Shown here in pieces: positions 33,906 to 43,568 of a stretch of 64,000 nt of DNA (position 1 is its first letter; each line of letters begins with the position of its first letter). The notes beneath the pieces were generated by a model. It did not search any database, was not told where the DNA came from, and was given only the letters and a program-made list of their open reading frames with translations. A program made the position numbers and the translations under genes. Source of the DNA: Gammaproteobacteria bacterium. Its GTDB lineage: Bacteria; Pseudomonadota; Gammaproteobacteria; Francisellales; CACEW01. The DNA lies in the NCBI GenBank assembly GCA_030652335.1, contig JAUSAW010000009.1:62001-126000 (forward strand), written 5' to 3'.

Positions 33906-35582
33906 ATGTTAATTGAGCTGCATATCCGCGACTTTACTATTATTGAGAAAACCGACTTAAGCTTCACCAATGGTATGACGGTGTTAACCGGTGAAACAGG
34001 CGCGGGCAAATCCATTTTGGTCGATGCCTTAAGCTTTATATTGGGCTGCCGTGCCGATAGCAAATATATTCGCCATTGTGCCGAAGTCGCCGATATTAGC
34101 GCGATATTTTTGATTGAAGGCCATAACGAAGCACTCCAGTTCTTAGTAGAAAATGACTTCCTTGCCGATCCTGCCGAGCCCTGTTTATTGCGCCGGGTCT
34201 TAAGCCGCGAAGGTCGCTCAAAAGCCTATATTAATGGCCACCCCGCCTCTTTAAGCCAGTTAAAAATCCTGGGCAATCACTTGGTGAATATTCATGGTCA
34301 ACATGAACACTACGCGCTTATGAAAAGGGAATGCCAACTAGCCAGGCTCGATCATTATGCCGATCATACGGATTTATTAGTCGAGCTTAAGAAAAGTTTT
34401 AATGCCTGGAAGCATACCGAAAATCAAATTCATGAATTAGCCAAGACCCAAGCTGAATCTAATGCTAAACATGAATTGCTGGCCTATCAGGTCACCGAAC
34501 TTCAGCAGTTAGACTTAAGCGAAAATGAATGGGAAGCGTTAAATGCTGAACAAAATAAGCTAAGCCATGCCCAAGAATTAATTAGCCTATGTAGCAATAG
34601 CCTGCAAGTTCTCTATGAAAATGAACGCGATACCGTGCTAGGTCAATTAAATTCTCTCCATAAGCAATTTAAAGATAGCGCTCGTCAGCATCCTGAATTA
34701 AGCACCATTAACACTTTATTAAACGATGCCATTATCAATGTTCAAGAATGTAGCCATGAATTGCGCGATTATCACGATAGACTTAGCCTCGATCCTGAAC
34801 GCTTAGAAGCCATCGAGCAACGCATGCAAGCCATTCATGCTATGGCGCGCAAACATCATATTCCAACCGAACAACTCTATGCTCATTACTGTGAGCTTGA
34901 GCAACAATTACGGGCACTTTCACATTTGGATGCCAATGTTGAAAAATTGACGGCGCAGCTTAAAATGCAAGCTGAGCAGTATCAAAAAATTGCCGAAAAA
35001 TTGAGTCTTTCCCGAAGGAAAATCGCTAAAACTTTAAGCCAAAAAGTTCAAAAAAGCATGCAGGAACTAGGGATGGAAGGCGGGAAATTTATCATTGAAT
35101 TCGAGACCTTAAGCGCAGAACAGTTTTCGGTCCATGGCATAGAAAGGGTTCAGTTTATGACTAGCGTAAACCCGGGCCAGCCCTTAATGCCTATGTCCGA
35201 TGTCGTTTCGGGCGGAGAGTTATCTCGAATTGGGCTAGCCATTCAAGTCTTAACCGCCGAGCGCAGCGCTACTCCAACCTTAATATTCGACGAAGTCGAT
35301 ACCGGAATCGGTGGCGGAACAGCCGAGGTGGTAGGTAAGCTATTGCGTAAGCTAGGCGAGCATTGCCAGGTTATGTGCGTGACTCATCTTCCTCAAGTTG
35401 CGGCCCAAGCTTTTCAGCATATCCATGTCGAAAAATTAAAAGCTAAAACGCATACGGCCTCACATGTGCATACCCTGGATAAACTGGGACGCCAACGTGA
35501 ACTCGCTAGGATGTTGGGGGGGATTGAAATTACTGAATCGACCCTTAAGCATGCTCAAGAGATGTTAGAAAAAGCGGAATGA
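33906..35582 (+). CDS. recN: DNA repair protein RecN
   Basis: An SMC-like ATPase in double-strand-break repair. The 558 residues show IRDFTIIEKTDLSF, Walker A LTGETGAGKSILVDAL, IHGQHEHYALM, a long coiled-coil middle (about 160-370), the ABC signature VSGGELSRIGLA, Walker B FDEVDTGIGGGTAEVVG, and VTHLPQVAAQA. Complete. Together with nadK it forms a plus-strand pair. Confidence 0.97.
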   Translation: MLIELHIRDFTIIEKTDLSFTNGMTVLTGETGAGKSILVDALSFILGCRADSKYIRHCAEVADISAIFLIEGHNEALQFLVENDFLADPAEPCLLRRVLSREGRSKAYINGHPASLSQLKILGNHLVNIHGQHEHYALMKRECQLARLDHYADHTDLLVELKKSFNAWKHTENQIHELAKTQAESNAKHELLAYQVTELQQLDLSENEWEALNAEQNKLSHAQELISLCSNSLQVLYENERDTVLGQLNSLHKQFKDSARQHPELSTINTLLNDAIINVQECSHELRDYHDRLSLDPERLEAIEQRMQAIHAMARKHHIPTEQLYAHYCELEQQLRALSHLDANVEKLTAQLKMQAEQYQKIAEKLSLSRRKIAKTLSQKVQKSMQELGMEGGKFIIEFETLSAEQFSVHGIERVQFMTSVNPGQPLMPMSDVVSGGELSRIGLAIQVLTAERSATPTLIFDEVDTGIGGGTAEVVGKLLRKLGEHCQVMCVTHLPQVAAQAFQHIHVEKLKAKTHTASHVHTLDKLGRQRELARMLGGIEITESTLKHAQEMLEKAE

Positions 35583-35629
35583 TTATGGATCGACGATACT
35601 CTAAATGGCAAAGCGATTAAGAGTATCTG

Positions 35630-36235
35630 TCACTTGTTGGCCCATAGGACCATGCGGCGTATCACGGCGGCATTATAAAAAATCGCCATAATCAATAAGA
35701 CCAAAATCGGTAGATTAACGATGGCACCGATGCTGATAATTAACCAGCGTACCGACTGACCAATCGCCGTTTCTGTGCCTTGAGCTGGTAGATGATTTTT
35801 CAATTCATAAAAGCGGCTGGAAGAATAATAAAACATCACACTACCGATAATGGCCAAGCCACCGATAAACAATAAATTTTTACTGCCGTCATCGAATAAA
35901 TGCAAGGTTAATCCTAGCAATAATAAGGTTTCGCTATAACGGCATAATAAATTAGCAAACCAATCACCCGCCATGGTTTTTTGTTTGGTAAGGGAAACTT
36001 CTTCGGCTGAGAGCTCCCATATCCCAAAAATAAAGGCGAGAATCGCACCGATTAACAGGGCGATATAACCATCGAAAGAAAAACATAAGGCCGAACCAAT
36101 AGCTAAAACCAAGCCAATTATTGGATACACCCCTAATGGCATATGGCTATTCAGCAATACTGGGGTAAGCCAACGAGTAAAAGGCCGATAGGCGTGATTA
36201 ACCCATTCGTCATTATAACCTTGTTCAAAACTCAT
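35630..36235 (-). CDS. CDP-alcohol phosphatidyltransferase-like membrane protein, degenerate active site
   Basis: A 201-residue protein with about six hydrophobic segments and the overall shape of CDP-alcohol phosphotransferases (RPFTRWLTPVLL start, PLGVYPIIGLVLAIGSALCF, LLIGAILAFIFGIWELSAEE, CRYSETLLLLGLTLHL). In the family signature D-x2-D-G-x2-A-R-x8-9-G-x3-D-x3-D the aligned segment reads WELSAEEVSLTKQKTMAGDW then FANLLCRYSE, with the catalytic aspartates replaced. I therefore doubt it is an active transferase. A good AGGAG site precedes the ATG. It may be a divergent branch or a non-catalytic protein. Confidence 0.6.
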   Translation of the reverse strand: MSFEQGYNDEWVNHAYRPFTRWLTPVLLNSHMPLGVYPIIGLVLAIGSALCFSFDGYIALLIGAILAFIFGIWELSAEEVSLTKQKTMAGDWFANLLCRYSETLLLLGLTLHLFDDGSKNLLFIGGLAIIGSVMFYYSSSRFYELKNHLPAQGTETAIGQSVRWLIISIGAIVNLPILVLLIMAIFYNAAVIRRMVLWANK

Positions 36236-36320
36236 GCCTTACTCCTAATACTTAATGCTTGTATCTATTGAATTTTTAGTCTAAAAATGACGATTTAGCA
36301 AGCGATGCTTTTCTTTTCCT

Positions 36321-36347
36321 GGATCCCCGCATAGGCGGGGATGACAT
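36321..36347. repeat. GGATCCC palindromic repeat, short form
   Basis: GGATCCCCGCATAGGCGGGGATGACA: CCCCGC and GCGGGG form the stem. It lies 18 bases past the ftsY stop and could end that transcript. Confidence 0.6.
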
Positions 36348-36364
36348 AATTTCATGGCGGTCTG

Positions 36365-37339
36365 TCAATCAAATAGAGCCTCAACAAACTCCTCCGCCTT
36401 AAAGGGACGGAGATCCGTAATGCCTTCTCCCACCCCAATATAACGAATCGGTAAGTTTAATTTTTTGGCAATGGCGAAGATTATCCCGCCTTTGGCCGTG
36501 CCATCTAATTTAGTTAGGGTAATGCCTGTAACCTTAACCGCCTCATGAAATGCTTGGGCCTGTAATAAGGCATTTTGCCCGGTGGTGGCATCTAATACCA
36601 GCATCACTTCATGCGGCGCTTGTGGATCTATTTTTTGTAAGACTCGCCAGACTTTCTTTAATTCTTCCATTAAATTTTGTTTGGTATGCAAACGCCCCGC
36701 GGTATCTGCAATTAGTACATCTACGCCTCGAGCCTTAGCCGACTGAAGCGCATCATAGAGCACCGAGGCACTATCTGCTCCGGTGGCTTGTGCCACTACC
36801 GGGATATTATTTCGTTGCCCCCACACTTGAAGCTGTTCTACTGCCGCGGCACGAAAGGTATCACCCGCCGCTAGCATGACTGATTTACCCTGATCTTGAA
36901 GATGTTTAGCCAACTTGCCGATGGTTGTCGTTTTACCGGCGCCATTCACTCCTACCATTAAAATAACATAGGGTTTGCAATCGCTAGGAATAATTAAGGG
37001 TTGCTCACAAGGCCTTAAAATTTCTACTAGGTCACGCTGCAGGGCCTGGTATAAAGCCTCGGGTTGATTTAATTCTTGGTGGTTTAATTTAGCCGTTAAG
37101 TCGGCAATAATACCCCGACTGACTTCAACGCCTAGATCGGCGCTAAGCAAGATTGTCTCTAGTTCTTCCAGGGATTCTTCGGATAGCTTTTGACCTAAAA
37201 TTCGCTTTAGACCCGAGGCAAAACTGTTGCGTGTTTTTTGTAAGCCTTGCTTTAAACGACCAAACCAACTTAAGTCGGCAGGCGCTTTTTCTGGCTCAGG
37301 CTTCTTAGGTGTAAAAAAATTAAAAATGCTCATATTCAC
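36365..37339 (-). CDS. ftsY: Signal recognition particle receptor FtsY
   Basis: GTPase receptor for the SRP (its RNA is at 8808). The 324-residue protein has a short N-domain tail without the long acidic A region, then NG-domain motifs: GVNGAGKTTTIGKLAKHL (G1), GDTFRAAAVEQL (I-box), DTAGRLHTKQNLM (G3), TKLDGTAKGGI (G4). It starts with GTG at 37339, with ATG two codons later (37333). A full-length version of the NG core is present. Confidence 0.96.
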   Translation of the reverse strand: MNMSIFNFFTPKKPEPEKAPADLSWFGRLKQGLQKTRNSFASGLKRILGQKLSEESLEELETILLSADLGVEVSRGIIADLTAKLNHQELNQPEALYQALQRDLVEILRPCEQPLIIPSDCKPYVILMVGVNGAGKTTTIGKLAKHLQDQGKSVMLAAGDTFRAAAVEQLQVWGQRNNIPVVAQATGADSASVLYDALQSAKARGVDVLIADTAGRLHTKQNLMEELKKVWRVLQKIDPQAPHEVMLVLDATTGQNALLQAQAFHEAVKVTGITLTKLDGTAKGGIIFAIAKKLNLPIRYIGVGEGITDLRPFKAEEFVEALFD

Positions 37340-37408
37340 GCTGGGTTATTTTAAAAAAACTCATTCTACACTATAATCGTCACAATTAAAGCTGGATGAG
37401 TCCTAACG

Positions 37409-37699
37409 ATGAGCACAAAACCTTCCAATCATTCTTCCCTTATTGAAATTGTTAAATTAGCCCAAGATGCGGTTAATGAGGAATTTCAAAAAGCCAATAA
37501 AGCCGCTGAATACTATCAGCATCAAAAGCATTTGTTGTGGACGATGCGAGTAGAGACTGAAGAGCAAATTAGAGACCTTAAATTGCAGTTTGATAATACG
37601 GTTCATCAATTACGTCAACATATTGCCAAAATTCAGCGCGATCACCGTTTAGAATCCCAGCAATTACGTAAATTATGGGCAGAACACGTACTAAAATAG
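37409..37699 (+). CDS. Small coiled-coil protein, unknown
   Basis: A 96-residue, highly charged protein. Almost all of it is heptad-like (EEFQKANKAAEYYQHQKHL, then EEQIRDLKLQFDNTVHQLRQ, then KIQRDHRLESQQLRKLW), so a long coiled coil is likely. No signal peptide or known domain. GGATGAG lies before the ATG. It is divergent from ftsY, 69 bases away. Confidence 0.6.
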   Translation: MSTKPSNHSSLIEIVKLAQDAVNEEFQKANKAAEYYQHQKHLLWTMRVETEEQIRDLKLQFDNTVHQLRQHIAKIQRDHRLESQQLRKLWAEHVLK

Positions 37700-37760
37700 A
37701 AAATTGTCATATCAATCAAAATGATACTTCAATAGCGGCTATCAATCACAACTGTCTGGC

Positions 37761-38015
37761 ATGGTACAAACTTTAGGCGTCCAAGGCGCAGAAACCATGT
37801 TGAGAAACATGGCTAATGACCCGACTAGCTTGGTATCTGCAAAGGATCAGGCTCGCTTTAAAGCCATTCTCATTACGGCTGAATCCACCGTAATGACAGC
37901 GATGGTTAAGAAAGTAGAAGGTCCATTCTCTTCTGCAGCCTTAGCTGATAGATCTTCCAGCACCTCACCCACTTTACCTAGTGACAAGGTTGCAAGTAAA
38001 GGTGCAGATATTTAG
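37761..38015 (+). CDS. Possible small protein, weak evidence
   Basis: An 84-residue frame: [16 protein letters not shown], a helical middle ([21 protein letters not shown]) and a Ser/Pro/Thr-rich tail. There is no clear ribosome site, no family, and it overlaps clpB by 4 bases tail to tail. The composition resembles the Ser/Thr-rich tails of the unknown proteins in this window. It could be a chance frame or the remnant of a longer gene. Confidence 0.3.
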   Translation: MVQTLGVQGAETMLRNMANDPTSLVSAKDQARFKAILITAESTVMTAMVKKVEGPFSSAALADRSSSTSPTLPSDKVASKGADI

Positions 38016-40591
38016 GCTTTTTCAAACACTAATTTATCTGCTTTTACGCTTACCTTTATCGTATCTCCGCTGACGAATTTACCCGAGAGCAAATCTTGGG
38101 CCAGTGGGTTTTCAATATAGGCTTGGATCGCGCGCTTTAACGGTCTGGCACCATATACGGGATCATAACCGACTGCGCTTAGTTTTTTCATGGCCTCTGC
38201 ATCCAACTCTAATTTTAAATTACGATCGGCTAGTCGGACTTTTAAGCGCTCGAGTTGAATTTCACAAATTTTCACGATCTGCGCTTCACCTAGTGGTCTA
38301 AATACCACAATTTCATCGATCCGATTTAAAAATTCAGGCCTGAAATGCGAGCCTACTACGGCCATCACGCTTTTCTTCATAGCATCATAATCGCCGCTGG
38401 CAGCTTGCTCTTGAATTACGTCCGACCCTAAGTTAGAGGTCATCATAATGACGGTATTCCTAAAATCTACCGTACGCCCCTGGCTATCGGTTAAGCGGCC
38501 ATCATCCAATACCTGCAGCAATATATTAAACACATCGGGATGGGCCTTTTCGACCTCATCGAATAAAATTAAAGAATAAGGCCGGCGACGCACAAGCTCG
38601 GTTAAATAACCGCCCTCATCGTAACCCACGTAGCCTGGAGGCGCGCCGATTAAACGGGATACCGAATGCTTTTCCATAAATTCCGACATATCGATACGAA
38701 CCATGGCATCTTCGCTATCAAACATAAAATGCGCTAAGGCCTTGGCTAACTCAGTTTTACCGACTCCGGTTGGGCCTAAACATAAAAATGAGCCGATAGG
38801 TCTATTAGGATCCGATAGACCGGAACGAGAGCGACGAATGGCATTAGATACCGCGGCAATAGCCTCATCCTGACCTACTACGCGTTTACGCAAATACCCT
38901 TCCATATTAATCAGTTTATCACGCTCGCCTTCCATCATCTTAGAGACCGGAATACCGGTGGCTTTTGAGACGACTTTGGCTATCTCCTCTTCAGTGACTG
39001 CATTATGGATTAGCTGGGTCTTCTCTTTTTTCTCGACCTGGCTGGCGGCCAATAATTGTTTTTCAAGCTCTGGAATTTTGCCATATTGCAGTTCGGACAT
39101 TTTGGCTAAATTACCCGATCGGTAGGCGGCCTCGAGTTCAAGCTTGGCTTTTTCTAAGGCTTCTTTAATGTGGGTGGCACCCTGCATATGGGCTTTTTCG
39201 GCCTTCCAAATTTCTTCTAGATCGGCATATTCTTTTTCGAGCTTCTTAATGCTGCCTTCTAAATCCGATAGGCGTTTTTTGGAGGCTTCGTCGTGTTCTT
39301 TTTTCAGGGCTTCGCGTTCGATTTTAAACTGAATTAATCGGCGCTCAAGCTTATCCATCACCTCGGGCTTGGAATCGATCTCCATGCGAATATGGCTAGC
39401 CGCTTCATCGATTAAGTCGATGGCCTTATCGGGTAACTTGCGATCGCTAATATAACGATGCGATAGAGTAGCCGCGGCGACTATGGCGGGATCGGTAATT
39501 TCAACCCCATGATGCACTTCATATTTTTCTTTTAATCCGCGCAAAATAGCGATGGTATCTTCTACCGTAGGCTCGCTGACCAATACCTTTTGAAAACGCC
39601 GTTCTAAGGCGGCATCTTTTTCGATATATTTGCGATACTCATCTAAAGTGGTCGCGCCGATGCAATGCAGCTCGCCTCGAGCCAAGGCCGGCTTTAACAT
39701 ATTGCCGGCATCCATGGCGCCTTCGGCCTTACCGGCTCCGACCATGACGTGAATTTCATCGATAAATAAAATCACCTTGCCTTCTTGTTTGCCGATATCG
39801 CTTAGTACAGTTTTTAAGCGCTCTTCAAATTCACCACGAAATTTCGCCCCCGCCAATAAGGCACCCATATCCAACGATAGGACTTTTTTGCCTTTTAGGC
39901 CCTCTGGCACTTCATTATTGATAATGCGTTGCGCTAAGCCTTCCACTATGGCCGTTTTACCCACGCCAGGCTCTCCGATTAGCACCGGATTATTTTTAGT
40001 GCGGCGTTGTAAGACCTGGATGGTACGGCGAATTTCATCGTCTCGACCAATAACAGGATCGAGCTTGCCTGCCTCAGCTCGCTGAGTGAGATCGATGGTA
40101 TATTTTTCTAAAGCGCCTCGTAATTCTTCCGCATTTTGGTCTTGCACGCTGGCTCCCCCTCTCATCTTATCGATTGCTTGCTCGAGCGCCCTTTTATCGA
40201 CACCGGCTTGTTTGATTAATTTACCTAAGGCGCCTTTATCTTCTAAGGCGGCCAATACAAATAGTTCACTGGAAATATAGTCGTCTTTACGCTCTGCGGC
40301 GAGCTTTTCACAGTTCGTTATTAATTTAACCAGGCTAGATGAGGCCCCGACATTATTATTTTCGCCTTTAATGACCGGCAAGTTATCCAGCTCTTTAAGC
40401 AAGGCATTTTTTAAGGCATTAACGTTAACGCCTGCCTGAGATAGCAGTGGCGCGGTACTGCCTTCTTGTTGATCCAATAGAGCCAGCATAACATGCACGG
40501 GTTCGATAATATTATGGTCTTGGCTAATCGCCAATGTTTGCGCGTCGGATAGCGCTTGTTGAAATTTATGAGTCAGTTTATCTAATCGCAT
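38012..40591 (-). CDS. clpB: ATP-dependent disaggregase ClpB
   Basis: A hexameric AAA+ disaggregase working with DnaK. The 859 residues hold the repeated Clp N-domain (about 1-145), NBD1 with Walker [17 protein letters not shown] and Walker [12 protein letters not shown], the coiled-coil M domain (about 405-525), and NBD2 with [29 protein letters not shown] and [17 protein letters not shown]. Length matches the E. coli protein (857). GAGGTG lies before the start. A palindromic repeat lies upstream at 40608. Confidence 0.98.
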   Translation of the reverse strand: MRLDKLTHKFQQALSDAQTLAISQDHNIIEPVHVMLALLDQQEGSTAPLLSQAGVNVNALKNALLKELDNLPVIKGENNNVGASSSLVKLITNCEKLAAERKDDYISSELFVLAALEDKGALGKLIKQAGVDKRALEQAIDKMRGGASVQDQNAEELRGALEKYTIDLTQRAEAGKLDPVIGRDDEIRRTIQVLQRRTKNNPVLIGEPGVGKTAIVEGLAQRIINNEVPEGLKGKKVLSLDMGALLAGAKFRGEFEERLKTVLSDIGKQEGKVILFIDEIHVMVGAGKAEGAMDAGNMLKPALARGELHCIGATTLDEYRKYIEKDAALERRFQKVLVSEPTVEDTIAILRGLKEKYEVHHGVEITDPAIVAAATLSHRYISDRKLPDKAIDLIDEAASHIRMEIDSKPEVMDKLERRLIQFKIEREALKKEHDEASKKRLSDLEGSIKKLEKEYADLEEIWKAEKAHMQGATHIKEALEKAKLELEAAYRSGNLAKMSELQYGKIPELEKQLLAASQVEKKEKTQLIHNAVTEEEIAKVVSKATGIPVSKMMEGERDKLINMEGYLRKRVVGQDEAIAAVSNAIRRSRSGLSDPNRPIGSFLCLGPTGVGKTELAKALAHFMFDSEDAMVRIDMSEFMEKHSVSRLIGAPPGYVGYDEGGYLTELVRRRPYSLILFDEVEKAHPDVFNILLQVLDDGRLTDSQGRTVDFRNTVIMMTSNLGSDVIQEQAASGDYDAMKKSVMAVVGSHFRPEFLNRIDEIVVFRPLGEAQIVKICEIQLERLKVRLADRNLKLELDAEAMKKLSAVGYDPVYGARPLKRAIQAYIENPLAQDLLSGKFVSGDTIKVSVKADKLVFEKA

Positions 40592-40607
40592 AATTCACCT
40601 CAGTGTT

Positions 40608-40642
40608 GTCATCCTGGGGCGCCGAAGGCGAACCCGGGATCC
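40608..40642. repeat. GGATCCCGGG palindromic repeat (opposite orientation)
   Basis: GTCATCCTGGGGCGCC, GAAGGCGAACCCGGGATCC: the stem joins ATCCTGGG/CCCGGGAT with GCGCC/GGCG inside. It lies immediately upstream of clpB. Confidence 0.7.
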
Positions 40643-40740
40643 AATTTTTTAGTTCATACTTAATACATAGGGATAATTGTAGACGAATTCAAGCTTATCT
40701 TATAATGTCATTGTGATAGCCTATACGCAAAGGGAATATA

Positions 40741-41031
40741 ATGTATTTTTTAATCGTGTCTTACTCTAAACCACCCGGAATAGCCGAGCAATATTTTAAA
40801 GAGCATTGCGCCTGGCTTCACAAATATATTAATGAAGGGATCTTTTTAGCATCAGGCCCAAAAAAAAGTAAATTAGGTGGGGCTATTTTAGTACGTTCTA
40901 TTGATAAACAGCTGCTCAATAGAATCTTGGAAGAAGATATTTATTTTAAAGAGGATGTGGCTGAATATTTAATCGTTGATATGGATTGTAAGTTAGCCGC
41001 CACTGGATTTGAAGAATTGTTAGGTTCTTAA
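40741..41031 (+). CDS. YciI family protein, second copy
   Basis: A 96-residue YCII-fold protein: MYFLIVSYSKPPGIAEQYFK, then HCAWLHKYINEGIFLASGPK, with SKLGGAILVRSI and EYLIVDMD. The conserved His/Tyr positions of the fold are present. It resembles the protein at 29079 only at family level, so the two are distinct branches, not a recent duplication. An AAGGGAA site precedes it. Confidence 0.85.
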   Translation: MYFLIVSYSKPPGIAEQYFKEHCAWLHKYINEGIFLASGPKKSKLGGAILVRSIDKQLLNRILEEDIYFKEDVAEYLIVDMDCKLAATGFEELLGS

Positions 41032-41100
41032 AGGTTTGGACTCCCTCTTTCGCGCCCTAGTGTCCGGTATAAAATTGAGATGCTTCCGTGTTTTATTGGC

Positions 41101-41165
41101 ATGGTTAGCATTATGCGGGTGGGGGGGTACTAATTTAACAAATTTGTACGCTTTACGGTTGATAT
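41101..41165. repeat. Left terminal inverted repeat
   Basis: Pairs with 41602-41665 with only one or two mismatches over about 64 bases, which is much longer than the 20-30 bases usual for IS1595 ends. Confidence 0.85.
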
Positions 41166-41220
41166 AGCAGTTAAGATTGTTAGAATATTCATAGAAGCTT
41201 GTAATCTATGAGGAATTAGT

Positions 41221-41613
41221 ATGGATTTTCTAGAGCTAAGTCAAAAATTTTCAACTCAAGAAAAATGCATTAAATACTTAGAGAAGCGGAGATGGGGTAA
41301 TGCTCCCCAATGCCCTTATTGTGGAAGTGAAAACACTAATCCACTTGCAGCAGAGTTACGACACCATTGCAACGGCTGTCGCAAATCTTTTAGCGTAACA
41401 GTTGGTACAATATTTCATCATTCACATATTGAACTCAAAAAATGGTTTATGTTAATGACTTTGATGATGAATGCTAAAAAGAGCTTGTCACCTTGCCAAG
41501 CCTCAAGAGCCTTACGTCTACGTCGCCCAACAGCAAGGTCAATGATGATCAGAATACGTAAAGCTATGTGCACTGATCAGATGAAATTATTCTCTGAATT
41601 GTATCAACCGTAA
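41221..41613 (+). pseudogene. Truncated IS1595-family transposase (zinc ribbon + helix-turn-helix only)
   Basis: This 130-residue frame has the zinc ribbon CPYCGSENTNP and HHCNGCRKSFSVTVGTIFHHS, and an HTH-like part ending in TARSMMIRIRKAM. The family's DDE/DDN nuclease (about 170 more residues) is missing. Translation stops in the right inverted repeat. GAGGAATTAGT lies before the ATG, so a short protein could still be made, for example as a DNA-binding repressor of related elements. Confidence 0.8.
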
Positions 41614-41665
41614 AGCGTACAAATTTGTTAAATTAGTACCCCCCCACCCGCCTAATGCTAACCAT
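41602..41665. repeat. Right terminal inverted repeat
   Basis: The reverse complement of the left repeat. It contains the stop of the truncated transposase. Confidence 0.85.
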
Positions 41666-41687
41666 TTACTTTTGCGTGGTCGCCAAT

Positions 41688-43493
41688 TTAAAAATACAAA
41701 CCAAATTTCGCCAATCCTTGCGGCCCTCTACTCATTAGCTGCGCTTTATAGCTTAAATTCATAATATCCGAACTTGGAATGCGTAAGGCCGAATGGGTAA
41801 AGTAATAAGCCGTTTGATCTACGGTAAATAATTGCTGGTTTTTAAGCAAGTCTGCGGTAGTGGGATCCGACAATAAAGGGCCTGAATAGCCTAAGGCAGG
41901 CCGAGGTTCGGCGTCTTTTGAAATCATAACAGTAATAATCAAAGCGGCCATATCATTACCAACCTTATCTCTCACCACAGGCGCTTTATAGGAATGATGA
42001 GTGATGCTATCCACCCATTTTTCAGGTAGGCCTAACCATTGCTTTAGTCTTAAATCGACTAAATTAAACTCGCTATCGATAATGCCCCCGAGCAAGCCTT
42101 TGTCATAACCACCGAACATAAGGCTTAAGGCATTAAAAGGATCAGGACAGATTGCTTCTAAATGTAGCTTTTGGGCTTCTAAATCTGCCGGAAAGGCCAC
42201 CTCATGCGTACTGCTAGGATGTAAGGTAATCCAGCGTCGATAAAAATTTTCTCTATAGTGAGGGTTCTTTAGTAATTCGCTAAAGGGCGTACCAAACATA
42301 TTGGCAATGTTATAAACGCTTTTAACATGGTCGGCGATAGTAAAGTCATCAAACCAGTTGATAATTAAGGCAATAGAGGCGATTAAAATGCCGCCCGAGG
42401 GGTCATCGAGCTTTTGTTTTAAATCGGGATCATTTTTATCGACTGGCCCCAAAATATTGTCATGTTCGCTGTAAAAAGCGGTTACTTTCTTCAAACTCTT
42501 ATGCGCATTGGGAAAACGATAATCCTTACTAAAATCTTGATTCATAGCAGGGTCAGAAAAAGAATTATCCGGCACCGCCGCTTCCCACATAACGACATGA
42601 TCGATGGCTTGATTGAATTCTGCTGCTTGACCTAAATTTTCTAATGCATTTAATAAGACCTGATTACCCAGACTATGAGCCATAAGATTAATAGCAATTT
42701 TATTCGCTAGCAGCTGCTTTAATACACCTAGCAGATGAGTCGATGCCCCAAAGGCTTCTTTTACTGCCAAAACATAATCGAGTATCGAAGGGGGATGCCC
42801 ATCCCACATAATGCCGATAATGCGGGTATAGCGGCTATAATCCTTGCCATCAAAACCCGCGGCCACATTTAGGTTGTGCTCCATGCAAACGAACCAATCA
42901 TAGGCCCCGCTACCGTTTAGGTTAGAGTCCTCTCGATAAAGGCTATAGCTAAGATTCTGATGATTGAGGACCGAGCTGAGCCCATAAGCTCCAACTGGCA
43001 CATCAAAGCCATGAATAAATAGAGTCGCATTATTGCCATTGGCTTCTAAATACGCCAATTGTTCTGAGCTTAAGGCGGGATTTTTGGCATGGGCTCGGCA
43101 ATCTATCACTATTGCCGGGGGTAATAGGGTTATTTCGATTCGATTAGTATGGTTTTGCCAGTCCGAAGCCTGAATGAGCAATGGGCCTGAAACAGGTTGA
43201 CCGTTTAAGGTTACTATATTAACGGCCTGCTGACCATATGGAGTGTGAGGCCCTGGAATAAGGTAAAACTGAAAGGTTCCCGTTGTGGGTAAATGAGTGC
43301 TATCGATCTCGATAGCCGCATTGCTAATAGTCAAATGTAATGGGGCCTGGTTATCGATAACAATATAAGCCTGCAAACTATGGATCCAGTCTTGCCATAG
43401 GGATAGAGCCGGATTTTGCTGGCTAAGCGCATCGCTAAGGTGAAGAATGACAGTAGTCTGATTATTTTTCATCAGGAGCGGCTGATTATGCAT
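41688..43493 (-). CDS. Unknown protein with an alpha/beta-hydrolase core
   Basis: A 601-residue protein behind AAGGATTATTT. After about 175 residues of beta-rich sequence comes the hydrolase part: NATLFIHGFDVPVGA (about residues 155-169; oxyanion loop HGFD), IIGIMWDGHPPS, then NLMAHSLGNQVLLNAL with the nucleophile Ser in AHSLGN, and WEAAVPDNSF. An Asp or His partner is likely in the C-terminal half (ITFYSEHDN or ITLHPSSTHE). This is a DUF900-like esterase or lipase arrangement; substrate unknown. No signal peptide. It may be an exported or effector lipase, but nothing proves it. Confidence 0.7.
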   Translation of the reverse strand: MHNQPLLMKNNQTTVILHLSDALSQQNPALSLWQDWIHSLQAYIVIDNQAPLHLTISNAAIEIDSTHLPTTGTFQFYLIPGPHTPYGQQAVNIVTLNGQPVSGPLLIQASDWQNHTNRIEITLLPPAIVIDCRAHAKNPALSSEQLAYLEANGNNATLFIHGFDVPVGAYGLSSVLNHQNLSYSLYREDSNLNGSGAYDWFVCMEHNLNVAAGFDGKDYSRYTRIIGIMWDGHPPSILDYVLAVKEAFGASTHLLGVLKQLLANKIAINLMAHSLGNQVLLNALENLGQAAEFNQAIDHVVMWEAAVPDNSFSDPAMNQDFSKDYRFPNAHKSLKKVTAFYSEHDNILGPVDKNDPDLKQKLDDPSGGILIASIALIINWFDDFTIADHVKSVYNIANMFGTPFSELLKNPHYRENFYRRWITLHPSSTHEVAFPADLEAQKLHLEAICPDPFNALSLMFGGYDKGLLGGIIDSEFNLVDLRLKQWLGLPEKWVDSITHHSYKAPVVRDKVGNDMAALIITVMISKDAEPRPALGYSGPLLSDPTTADLLKNQQLFTVDQTAYYFTHSALRIPSSDIMNLSYKAQLMSRGPQGLAKFGLYF

Positions 43494-43568
43494 AAATAAT
43501 CCTTAAATTGTATTTTTTATAATATACTTACCAGAATTAAGTCGAAATACTTTTCGGAGAGCCCAAGC

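Larger units (their letters stand above)
41101..41665. mobile_element. IS1595-type deletion derivative with long inverted repeats
   Basis: The 565-base element is bounded by near-identical inverted repeats of about 64 bases (41101-41165 and 41602-41665), reading ATGGTTAGCATTATGCGGGT then GGGGGGTACTAATTTAACAA and ATTTGTACGCTTTACGGTTG. Between them is only the N-terminal part of a transposase. Full-length IS1595 elements are about 1 kb, so the catalytic half is gone. An 8-base target duplication could not be settled: GCATTATGC and GCCTAATGC flank the G-run ends and are near-palindromic. Confidence 0.85.
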
